Program-made: the position numbers and the translations under genes
Shown here: piece by piece, positions 1-5,153 of the stretch
Layout of the letters: each line of letters begins with the position of its first letter
How positions within the stretch are numbered: the first letter of the stretch is position 1
Origin: Thermoplasmata archaeon
Lineage (GTDB): Archaea > Thermoplasmatota > Thermoplasmata > RBG-16-68-12
DNA length: 5,153 nt
Direction: 5' to 3'
NCBI GenBank assembly: GCA_021788795.1
Contig: JAJYKG010000166.1
Location: 1 to 5,153 of the forward strand
Notes under the pieces: generated by a model
Told to the model about the DNA's origin: nothing
Seen by the model: only the letters and a program-made list of their open reading frames with translations
The model's database searches: none

Positions 1-31
1 TGAACCCGTGTATGCGCCGCGAGCGGTTTAA

Positions 32-57
32 GTCCTTACCTGAGCTAGGCGGAGGAC
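32..57. repeat. Short imperfect inverted repeat (possible hairpin)
   Basis: Arms GTCCT (32-36) and AGGAC (53-57) pair perfectly. An inner CCT (39-41) / AGG (47-49) pair encloses the five-base loop GAGCT. The two stems are separated by 2 bases on the left and 3 on the right. It lies just past the stop of the leftward RAM-domain gene, so it could be a 3' hairpin of that transcript, but no T-run follows it on the minus strand, so it does not look like a classical terminator. It could equally be an operator for a gene beyond the left edge. I see no gene in positions 1-68. Confidence 0.3.
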
Positions 58-68
58 GTTAGCCGGAC

Positions 69-287
69 TCAGAAGGTCATCCGGGCCAGCGTCTTCGTGG
101 CCTTGACGCCGTCCACGGAGCGGATCTTCTGGACGACGAAGTCGCCGATCGCATCGAAGGAATCCGCCTCCACCTTCGCGATGAGGTCGTACTCCCCGAA
201 CAGGGGGTAAAGCTCTACGATATCCTGCAGCTTGATCAGCGTCTCGTAGACTTCCTTCTCCCGGTTGGGCTCGATGTCAATGAGCAC
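69..287 (-). CDS. Stand-alone Lrp/AsnC ligand-binding (RAM) domain protein
   Basis: Encodes a 72-residue protein matching the C-terminal ligand-binding (RAM) half of Lrp/AsnC regulators, with no helix-turn-helix DNA-binding half. The beta-alpha-beta-beta-alpha-beta pattern is visible: a first strand (MLIDIEP), a helix around residues 9-20, the diagnostic G31-E32-Y33-D34 turn after LYPLF, the strand LIAKVEA, a helix around 44-55, and a last strand in VKATKTLARM. Such single-domain proteins are common in archaea, where they form oligomers that bind small molecules such as amino acids; the ligand cannot be read here. The GTG at 287 is the only start in this frame, but it removes part of the first strand: homologs usually begin with something like M-x-x-I-G-F-V-L-I. 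In-frame ATC GGC TTC lies just upstream, and an ATG at 309 sits 27 nt from a TATA-like box but is off frame by one base. The true protein may therefore be 79 residues. Transcribed alone, divergent from pdxT. Confidence 0.88.
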   Translation of the reverse strand: MLIDIEPNREKEVYETLIKLQDIVELYPLFGEYDLIAKVEADSFDAIGDFVVQKIRSVDGVKATKTLARMTF

Positions 288-335
288 GAAGCCGATGGGC
301 GTACGGCATCCCTGTCGGGCGGTACACGAGGCCTC

Positions 336-343
336 TAGATAAG
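336..343 (-). promoter_or_regulatory. TATA-like box of the RAM-domain gene
   Basis: Reading the minus strand, CTTATCTA stands out from GC-rich flanks. Its downstream edge is 27 nt from the first base of an ATG at 309. Archaeal transcription starts about 22-27 nt past the TATA box, so this predicts a leaderless mRNA beginning at or very near that ATG rather than at the GTG at 287. Confidence 0.5.
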
Positions 344-583
344 CATTCTGTATCGAGCCTCGGCATCGTGTAACGACGACCGGCGCCCGCGTTCTTCCGG
401 GGAACCGCGCGCGGTGGCAAGGCCTCGTGCTCCCCCGTCCGCGTTCCTATACCGCATGTGGAAATAGGTCGTCCTAAAGTTCATTCTCCGCGCGAGACGA
501 ACCGGCGGAACCGCGAGGGCCCGGTCCCGACCTTGCCCGGGGAGATCGTTCGGGACGGGTCCGTCGCCGCGTGCGGCGGCTGA

Positions 584-784
584 TCCCCCGAACCCGAACG
601 CCGCAAGTTCGGAATCGACCGCGCCGCGGCCGAGCGCGACACGAATCTGCAGCCCGAGACGGACCGGGTGCGAAGGGTCCTTCGGAACCCGCGCCTCCGA
701 CGCCTTCCGGAGGCGGACGAGTTCGCGAGGATCCTCCGCGAGGCGCTCCGGAGGCAAGACGGCGCGGACCGCGCGGGCCCGTGA
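584..784 (+). pseudogene. Coding-like remnant or small ORF without ATG
   Basis: The frame from 584 to the TGA at 782-784 is open for 66 codons. By my hand count its third positions are about 86% G/C and its second positions about 55%, the skew expected of coding DNA at this base composition. The product would be charged and helix-prone, containing for example LRRLPEADEFARILREALRR. There is no ATG in the frame; the only internal start is a GTG at 668. The same frame continues upstream of a single TGA at 581-583 for 69 more open codons back to a TAA at 371, including a GTG at 458. It may be a gene broken by one stop, a small gene with an unusual start, or the shadow of an unrecognised minus-strand gene, since the antisense register is also open. 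No family is recognised. Confidence 0.25.
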
Positions 785-806
785 CCCGCCCGGGGAGCGC
801 GCATCC

Positions 807-813
807 TTTTTAT
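807..813 (+). promoter_or_regulatory. TATA-like box of pdxT
   Basis: TTTTTAT is an isolated AT-only stretch in GC-rich DNA. Its downstream edge lies 24 nt before the ATG at 837, which fits leaderless transcription of pdxT. It also rules out the in-frame GTG at 819 as the start, because that codon is only 6 nt past the box and would not be transcribed. Confidence 0.6.
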
Positions 814-836
814 CCGGCGTGCGCGTTGGAACGGCG

Positions 837-1430
837 ATGCGGGTCGGGGTCATCGGCGTCCAGGGAGACGTGAGCGAGCACGTCGACGCCGTCGCCCGCG
901 CGATGAAGGAGTGCGGCGTGCCCGGCGAGGCCTTCGCGGTCCGCCGACGGGAGGAACTGGACCGGGTAGACGGCCTCACGATCCCGGGCGGGGAGAGCAC
1001 GACGATCTCCAAGCTCCTGGTGAAGCTGGACCTCTTCGACGAGATCGTGCGCCGCGCCCGGGAAGAGGCCATGCCCATCCTGGGGACGTGCGCGGGCTGC
1101 ATCCTCCTCGCGAAGGACGGCGGCGTCCAAGCCAAGAAAACGGGGAGCAGACTCCTCGGCCTCATGGACATGGCCGTGGACCGCAACGCGTTCGGCCGTC
1201 AGAAGGAGTCCTTCGAGGCCGACCTCGAGGTCACCGGGCTCGACCGGCCCTTCCACGGCGTCTTCATCCGTGCGCCGGCGATCCTCCGGACCTGGGGCGA
1301 GTGCAAGCCGCTGGCCCGCCACGAGGACAAGATCGTCCTCGCCCGGGAGGGGAACCGGATCGGCGCGGCGTTCCACCCGGAGCTCAGCAACGACTTCCGC
1401 ATCCACCGCTGGTTCCTCGAGCTCCTCTAG
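837..1430 (+). CDS. pdxT: Pyridoxal 5'-phosphate synthase glutaminase subunit PdxT
   Basis: This 197-residue protein is the class I glutamine amidotransferase subunit of the DXP-independent vitamin B6 pathway. It hydrolyses glutamine and passes ammonia to PdxS, which builds pyridoxal 5'-phosphate from ribose 5-phosphate and glyceraldehyde 3-phosphate in the cytoplasm. Family hallmarks are in order: GVIGVQGDVSEH at residues 4-15, the IPGGEST segment at 49-55, the nucleophile elbow GTCAG with catalytic Cys85, GRQKESFEADL at 120-130, VFIRAP at 142-147, and FHPE with His180 and Glu182 completing the triad. Length matches the family's usual 190-200. The ATG at 837 is preferred over the in-frame GTG at 819 because homologs start directly with M-[KR]-[IV]-G and because the TATA-like box at 807-813 lies 24 nt upstream. 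No pdxS is in the window. It is transcribed as a single plus-strand gene, and its TAG overlaps the stop of the convergent DUF2070 gene. Cys88 occupies a site that usually carries a hydrophobic residue; the effect is unknown. Confidence 0.97.
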   Translation: MRVGVIGVQGDVSEHVDAVARAMKECGVPGEAFAVRRREELDRVDGLTIPGGESTTISKLLVKLDLFDEIVRRAREEAMPILGTCAGCILLAKDGGVQAKKTGSRLLGLMDMAVDRNAFGRQKESFEADLEVTGLDRPFHGVFIRAPAILRTWGECKPLARHEDKIVLAREGNRIGAAFHPELSNDFRIHRWFLELL

Positions 1431-3271
1431 GGGAAGAGGGACGGCACCAGGACGAGCGCGAGGGCGGCGATCGCCACCGCGCCGGAGAGGGTGACGTACA
1501 GGGCGGGCCTCAACACGGCCATCGTCGCGTTGATCGACGTCGTGAGGCGCGAGGCCGTCTGGGGACCGAAGATCCGGAAGTCCGGGACGTCCCCGCTGAA
1601 GGGCGCGACCTCCGCGGGTTCGAGCACCGCGACCGCGTCGCGCACCGCGGCTTCCGCGTTCGAGAGGATCGTCTCCCGGTCGAGGACCGCACCGACCGCG
1701 TTGAAGCCGTCCATCGTGAGGTTCACGGAGTGGTTGTCCGTGGTCATGGCCTCGGATTCCTGGACGAGCCCCCCGATCCGCGCGCGGACCGCATCCCGCA
1801 ATCCGGGCACCATGTTGTTGCCGTCGAAAAGGACGTAGGCCGTCCGCTGGCCGGCGACCTCGACGACGAGGGCCTCGATGCCGCGCGCCCCGATCCCCTG
1901 GTCCGGAGTGCAGATGCCGCACCGCTTCGCGTACCCCACGCGCAGCGGATGCCGCGGCGCGTGGAGGGCGGCTTCCGTGGCCGCGCGCGCGGCCTGGACG
2001 ATCTCGTGGCTCCCCTGGGATCCGAACAGGGTCAGCCCGACGCCGGGCTCGAGGCAGTTGTGCGCGTCCACGAAGATCGCGTCCTTGGCTCCCGCGAGCT
2101 TGGCCTCCTGGACGGCCGCGTACCCGGTGGCGCTGTCGATGTCGTCCGTCGGGTTCGGCGCGAACGAGGCGACGAGGAGCACGGTATCGCCGAAGGCCTG
2201 GGCGAGGGCGACGGCGCGGCCGAAGGAGGCGCGGCACGCCGCGCCGGCCGTGGAGGCGAAGGAGGCGTCCGCGAGCAGCCGCCGGGCGGCCTCGGAGACC
2301 TTCGCGACCTCCGCGGTCGTCGCGGGGTTCTCGTCGTGGGTCGTGGGGCCGTGGGCCACGAGGACGTTGGGCGTGAGGTCCGCGAGGCCGCGGGCCACCT
2401 TGGTCGGCAGGTCGCTGCCGCTCACCATGCCCATGGGCCCCGGGTGGACCGTCGGCGCGAGGAAGAGCGCCCGCAGGGAGCCCGCGGCGCGGAAGCCGAG
2501 GCCGGCCACCCGGATGCGCGCCGCGACGCTGATCGAGCCGAAGAACTCCTCCAGCTCCGTGACGCCCTCCTCCTCCATCTCGCCGTAGACGTCCAGGGTG
2601 GACCGCAGGAGCTTGAACCCATCCGCCCCGAAGGCGCGGAGGAGCGGCCGCTTCGCGATCTCCGCATAGGCGACCGCGGAGAGGAAGAACACGGCGAAGA
2701 CGACGAGGGCGAGGACGATCTCCAGGGGGGTGAGGGGCACCCAGACCGCCAGGCCGAGGAGCCCGAGGAGCGGGTGCAGGGCCGCCGCGGGGAGGGAACG
2801 CAAGTGCTTGGAGTGCGACGTCGCGGAGAGGATGACCTCGCGCACCCAGAGGATCACGCCGTAGCCGAGGATCGTGACGTTCAACGTGACCGCGGCGTCG
2901 TAGGCGCTGTTCCCGACCACGGCCAGGATGGAGAAGAGGGCGACCGCGAAGACCTGGAACGCGCCGAGGAGGATCAGGCCGATGAACGAGAGCAGGAAGG
3001 AGCGGCGGAAGTACATCCGGCCTCCCAGGGCCAGGGCCACGGGCTTCGTCAGGAGAGCCGCCGCGTAGGCCGGGAGGGCGATCGCGAGCCCGCCGAGCCC
3101 GATGCGGAGTGGGTCCACGGCCGGATAGTCGAGGAGGAACGCTTCCATGAGGGAGAACGCGAGGATGGGCAGGACCATGCGCCGCGGCGGCGGCGACGTG
3201 AAGAGCCGCCTCGCCATGCGCGTCGTCTCCGCGTGGCTCTCCGCGACCGTCTTCGGGAGGATGCGGTCCAT
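1427..3271 (-). CDS. DUF2070 family polytopic membrane protein, putative membrane-bound hydrolase
   Basis: A 614-residue protein of the archaeal DUF2070 family, with no experimentally established function known to me. The N-terminal part (about 30-205) has roughly six hydrophobic segments (near 31-49, 56-74, 91-119, 128-149, 163-181 and 183-203). A large soluble domain spans about 215-585, and a final membrane helix lies near 588-610. The soluble domain holds His/Asp-rich motifs typical of metal-dependent hydrolases: TVHPGPMG (His276), HGPTTHDEN (His307, His312, Asp313), VDAHN (Asp402, His404), FDGNNMVPG (Asp483) and MTTDNHSVN (Asp512, His514). I recall, unverified, that the corresponding COG is described as a predicted neutral-ceramidase-superfamily lipid hydrolase. 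The ATG at 3271 shares its A with the upstream TGA (TGATG), implying translational coupling to GGGP synthase. This is the last gene of the ether-lipid operon, and its stop overlaps that of pdxT. The frame stays open upstream to 4018, but that part lies antiparallel-free within the GGGP synthase coding sequence in another frame and is not real coding. Confidence 0.93.
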   Translation of the reverse strand: MDRILPKTVAESHAETTRMARRLFTSPPPRRMVLPILAFSLMEAFLLDYPAVDPLRIGLGGLAIALPAYAAALLTKPVALALGGRMYFRRSFLLSFIGLILLGAFQVFAVALFSILAVVGNSAYDAAVTLNVTILGYGVILWVREVILSATSHSKHLRSLPAAALHPLLGLLGLAVWVPLTPLEIVLALVVFAVFFLSAVAYAEIAKRPLLRAFGADGFKLLRSTLDVYGEMEEEGVTELEEFFGSISVAARIRVAGLGFRAAGSLRALFLAPTVHPGPMGMVSGSDLPTKVARGLADLTPNVLVAHGPTTHDENPATTAEVAKVSEAARRLLADASFASTAGAACRASFGRAVALAQAFGDTVLLVASFAPNPTDDIDSATGYAAVQEAKLAGAKDAIFVDAHNCLEPGVGLTLFGSQGSHEIVQAARAATEAALHAPRHPLRVGYAKRCGICTPDQGIGARGIEALVVEVAGQRTAYVLFDGNNMVPGLRDAVRARIGGLVQESEAMTTDNHSVNLTMDGFNAVGAVLDRETILSNAEAAVRDAVAVLEPAEVAPFSGDVPDFRIFGPQTASRLTTSINATMAVLRPALYVTLSGAVAIAALALVLVPSLFP

Positions 3272-4008
3272 CACACCGCCTTCACCGATGCGATGATCCG
3301 GCGGAGCGTTTCCCCGTCCTTCGCGCGCTCGACGACCGTGCCCGTGACGACGATGTCCGCCCCGGCACGGGCCACCGCGCCCGCGGCCTCCGCGGTCCGG
3401 ATGCCCCCACCCACGACGAGCGGGATGTCGATCGCGGCGCGCACGGCGGCGATCATGGCGGACGGCACGGGCTCGGGAGCCCCGCTCCCCGCCTCGAGGT
3501 AGACGAGCTTCATCCCGAGCAGCTGCGCCGCGAGCGCGTAGCCGACGGCGGCTTCCGCGTCGGACCGCGGGATCGGGTCCGCGCGGCCGACCTCGCCGGC
3601 CCGCATGCCCGGTTCCACGACCAGGTACGCCATGGGGATCGTCTCCAGGCCCCAGGCCTTGACCACGGGCGCGGCGCGCCGCTGCTCGCCCACGATGAGC
3701 CGCGGGTCGCGGCTGTTGAGCAGGCTCATGAAGTAGAGCGCGTCCGCATGGCGGGAGAGGTTCGCCGCGCTCGCCGGGAAGAGGATCGTGGGCACCTTCG
3801 CGGACGCCTTGATCGCCAGGACGGTCGCGTCCACCTTCTCCTGCGTCACGCCGGTCGAGCCGCCGATCATGATCGCGTCCGTGCCGCTCTTCGCGGCCTC
3901 CGCGGCGATGCGGCCCGCCTCGCCCGCGGCCTGCTTGTCCGGATCGAGGAGGGTCATGTGGAGCCGGCCGTGCGACCGCCGGTCGAGGAGGGTCTGGTAG
4001 ACGTTCAC
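3271..4008 (-). CDS. Geranylgeranylglyceryl phosphate synthase (GGGP synthase)
   Basis: This 245-residue TIM-barrel enzyme catalyses the first committed step of archaeal membrane lipid synthesis. It joins geranylgeranyl diphosphate to sn-glycerol-1-phosphate to give 3-O-geranylgeranylglyceryl phosphate. Visible hallmarks are LLDPDK at residues 20-25 (Mg/diphosphate site), IGGSTG at 48-53, the stretch LYFMSLLNSRDP at 91-102, YLVVEPG at 128-134, YLEAGSGAP at 170-178, VGGGIRT at 199-205 (phosphate binding) and ADIVVTGT at 217-224. Length and motifs fit the archaeal GGGPS/PcrB family; the assignment to subgroup I or II is not made here. The start is the GTG at 4008, giving M-N-V-Y-Q; it overlaps the stop of the upstream UbiA gene as GTGA (4 nt), and the frame upstream lies inside that gene. 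Its own TGA overlaps the DUF2070 start. Its product is the direct substrate of the upstream gene's enzyme, so the two are co-translated pathway partners. Confidence 0.97.
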   Translation of the reverse strand: MNVYQTLLDRRSHGRLHMTLLDPDKQAAGEAGRIAAEAAKSGTDAIMIGGSTGVTQEKVDATVLAIKASAKVPTILFPASAANLSRHADALYFMSLLNSRDPRLIVGEQRRAAPVVKAWGLETIPMAYLVVEPGMRAGEVGRADPIPRSDAEAAVGYALAAQLLGMKLVYLEAGSGAPEPVPSAMIAAVRAAIDIPLVVGGGIRTAEAAGAVARAGADIVVTGTVVERAKDGETLRRIIASVKAV

Positions 4009-4838
4009 AGGAGAGCACCCGCGAGGAAGGCGAGGAGGGCCACGACCATCGCGTACTTGGTCACGCGCTGCGAGCGCGTGGGGTCCGCGGCCGAGTAAAA
4101 GGCGGCGTAGATAAACATTCCGTCCGCGGGCACGACCACCCCGGCGTAGGCCCAGGAGAGCACGCCGGCGAACCAGGGGACCGCGCTCAGCGCGACGCCG
4201 GCGACGAGGGCCGCGGACGCGACGCGGCCGGCGCGCGCGGCCCCGATCCGCTGCGGCAGCGTCCTCCGGTCGACGTCGCCCGCCATGTCCTCGATGTCCT
4301 TCGTGATCTCCCGGCCCACGGTGGTCAGGAGCGCGAGCAGGGCGAGGATCCCGGTCGCGACGAGCGGCCGCGGATCGCTCCGGAAGACCGCGAACCCCGC
4401 GAAGAGGAAGAGGGACCCGACGAGGTACGCGATGACGACGTTCCCCGGCGCCCCCTGGCGCTTCAGCCCCGACTCGTAGACGTACATGAGGCCCGCGTTC
4501 ACGAGGACGACGACGAGGCACAGCGGGCTCGCCATGAGGCCGAGAGCCGCCGCCGCGACGAAGGCGCCCCCGACGAAGCGGCGCGCCTCGGCCGCCGTCA
4601 CGGCTCCCGAGACGAGGGGCCGCTCCGGATGGTTGACCCTGTCCGTCTCCCGGTCGAAGAGGTCGTTCAGCGCGTTGCCTCCGGCGGTGGAGAGGCCCGC
4701 CGCGACGGCCGCGTACAGGAGGGGCACCGCGTACGCGCCCCACGCCGCCGGACCCGCGGCCACGACGCCGCCCACGGCGACCCCGACGGCGGACATGACG
4801 CAGTTGCCGGGGCGGGCGAGGGCCATGAGGCCGGGCAT
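4005..4838 (-). CDS. Digeranylgeranylglyceryl phosphate synthase (UbiA prenyltransferase family)
   Basis: This 277-residue integral membrane prenyltransferase of the UbiA superfamily is expected to add the second geranylgeranyl chain to geranylgeranylglyceryl phosphate, giving digeranylgeranylglyceryl phosphate (archaetidic acid precursor). The first Asp-rich motif is N58-D59-L-F-D62-R-E-T-D66, followed by HPERPLVSG. The second is GREITKDIEDMAGD at 175-188, with D181, E183, D184 and D188. YESGLKR at 121-127 is the typical loop between the motifs. Hydrophobic helices fill most of the rest (about 14-30, 36-52, 89-119, 135-152, 159-174, 206-236, 262-277), in line with the family's nine. Specificity for the lipid step, rather than quinone or heme side chains, is inferred from coupling to GGGP synthase. 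The ATG at 4838 lies 27 nt past a TATA-like box; a second ATG at 4826 is possible. The open frame further upstream to 5087 crosses the promoter and the divergent gene and is rejected. First gene of the operon. Confidence 0.95.
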   Translation of the reverse strand: MPGLMALARPGNCVMSAVGVAVGGVVAAGPAAWGAYAVPLLYAAVAAGLSTAGGNALNDLFDRETDRVNHPERPLVSGAVTAAEARRFVGGAFVAAAALGLMASPLCLVVVLVNAGLMYVYESGLKRQGAPGNVVIAYLVGSLFLFAGFAVFRSDPRPLVATGILALLALLTTVGREITKDIEDMAGDVDRRTLPQRIGAARAGRVASAALVAGVALSAVPWFAGVLSWAYAGVVVPADGMFIYAAFYSAADPTRSQRVTKYAMVVALLAFLAGALL

Positions 4839-4864
4839 TGCCGCGCCGCGTAGCGCCCCGCTCG

Positions 4865-4871
4865 CTATAAT
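4865..4871 (-). promoter_or_regulatory. TATA-like box of the ether-lipid operon
   Basis: On the minus strand ATTATAG is the only AT-rich patch in this gap. Its downstream edge is 27 nt from the ATG at 4838, predicting a leaderless transcript covering UbiA, GGGP synthase and DUF2070. Read on the plus strand the same patch (CTATAAT) is also TATA-like and could additionally serve the divergent gene, although its distance to the ATG at 4945 (over 70 nt) would imply a leader. Confidence 0.6.
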
Positions 4872-4944
4872 GATTGCCGGCGAGGGCCGGGGCCCCCCAG
4901 CAGGTTTTTGAGTCCGGCGACGGTGTACCTGGGCGGGGTCCGGG

Positions 4945-5153
4945 ATGGCGGCGACGGGTTCCGCGGACGCAACGGCGGCGGCTCCCGCGGACGACGCCGC
5001 GACCCGCGCGCGCGAGCGCTGGTTCCGGGTGGTCCTTCTCGGGCTCGTCGTCCTCGTCGCGGGCTTCACCGCGATCCTCGTGGCCAACGCGTTCTATCCC
5101 TGCGAGCCCGCCGCGGGCAGCACCGTCCAGCCGCCGCTCGCCGCCTGCGCCGT
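4945..5153 (+). CDS. Hypothetical membrane-anchored protein, N-terminal part (runs off the window)
   Basis: Sixty-nine codons are visible before the right edge. Residues 1-25 are Ala/Asp/Thr-rich and low-complexity, ending in a basic patch (RARERWFR, 21-28). They are followed by one clear membrane helix at about 29-50 (VVLLGLVVLVAGFTAILVAN). The segment after it, expected to be outside the cell by the positive-inside rule, contains Tyr-Pro-Cys53 and Cys68 with Pro and Ala in between; these two cysteines could pair or bind metal. Codon use in this frame is strongly G/C at third positions, supporting real coding. The ATG at 4945 is preceded by a T-rich stretch (4905-4909), a weak TATA candidate that would give only a short leader. 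It is divergent from the lipid operon, 106 nt away. No family is recognised, so no function is assigned; a membrane-tethered secreted domain is one possibility. Confidence 0.65.
   Translation, partial: MAATGSADATAAAPADDAATRARERWFRVVLLGLVVLVAGFTAILVANAFYPCEPAAGSTVQPPLAACA

Larger units (their letters stand above)
310..836. other. Intergenic region of about 530 bases between divergent genes
   Basis: No intact, recognisable gene is present. The left end holds the minus-strand TATA-like box at 336-343 and the right end the pdxT box at 807-813. A locally AT-richer patch at about 445-485 contains CCTATACC and AAATAGG and could be another promoter, but no well-placed start codon follows it on either strand. 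From about 482 to 784 the plus strand shows coding-like codon bias in one frame, interrupted by a TGA (see the separate entry). The minus strand is also stop-free in the same codon register from 836 down to the TAG at 335-337, so the strand cannot be settled by eye. I looked for archaeal SRP RNA and RNase P RNA core motifs and saw none. Confidence 0.6.

Noticed and set aside
1..58. Possible tRNA on the minus strand: TAGCTCAGG resembles a D-arm and GGGTTCA at the edge resembles a T-arm.
   Set aside because: The D-stem 3' side does not pair properly, no five-pair anticodon stem with a seven-base loop forms, and the spacing between the two motifs is a few bases short.
335..1186. 283-codon minus-strand open frame over pdxT and the gap.
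   Set aside because: The part over pdxT is clearly antisense. The part in 335-836 cannot be excluded as coding, but it has no start codon with a promoter and no recognised family; it is recorded under the intergenic region instead.
810..2237. 475-codon minus-strand open frame spanning pdxT and the DUF2070 3' end.
   Set aside because: It is Arg/Ala/Gly-rich throughout, has no recognisable domain, and runs across the convergent stop codons of two clear genes.
911..3502. Very long (863-codon) open frame on the plus strand, opposite most of the DUF2070 gene and inside pdxT.
   Set aside because: It is the antisense shadow of high-GC coding sequence. Its product is Arg/Gly/Glu-rich and low in complexity, has no family features, and conflicts with two strongly supported genes.
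4881..4910. GGGGCCCC palindrome followed by a T-run, resembling a plus-strand terminator.
   Set aside because: No plus-strand gene reads into it. The T-run is more plausibly a weak promoter element of the downstream gene.
4839..5087. N-terminal extension of the UbiA protein up to a start at 5087.
   Set aside because: It would cross the TATA-like box and overlap the divergent gene, and UbiA proteins begin close to the first helix, as they do with the ATG at 4838.

Overview
This is a high-GC archaeal chromosome segment. The archaeal assignment rests on two consecutive enzymes of ether-lipid synthesis (geranylgeranylglyceryl phosphate synthase and the UbiA-type digeranylgeranylglyceryl phosphate synthase), a DUF2070 protein (a family I know only from archaea), a stand-alone Lrp/AsnC ligand-binding domain, and TATA-like boxes 24-27 nt upstream of start codons, as expected for leaderless archaeal transcripts. 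A high-GC Thermoplasmatota lineage would fit, but this is a guess from gene content; no rRNA or other phylogenetic marker is present.

Layout. Positions 1-68 hold a small inverted repeat and no gene. A short minus-strand gene (69-287, probably starting at 309) encodes a stand-alone RAM domain; its start region looks one base out of frame. A roughly 530-base gap follows (310-836). It holds the promoters of both flanking genes and a codon-biased but interrupted reading frame that may be a decayed or small gene. pdxT (837-1430, plus) encodes the glutaminase subunit of pyridoxal 5'-phosphate synthase. Its stop codon overlaps the stop codon of the convergent minus-strand operon.

The operon runs leftward from 4838 to 1427: UbiA-family DGGGP synthase, then GGGP synthase (GTGA overlap), then DUF2070 (TGATG overlap). 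The two enzymes add the two geranylgeranyl chains to glycerol-1-phosphate, in a gene order opposite to reaction order. The third gene encodes a polytopic membrane protein with a large soluble domain rich in conserved-looking His/Asp motifs; the coupling suggests a role in lipid or membrane metabolism. A divergent plus-strand gene starts at 4945 and runs off the right edge; it encodes a membrane-anchored protein of unknown function.

The window is mostly ordinary core metabolism. I saw no mobile element, CRISPR array, rRNA or convincing tRNA. The most interesting points are the DUF2070 protein co-translated with ether-lipid enzymes, the broken-looking start of the RAM gene, and the unexplained coding-like gap.
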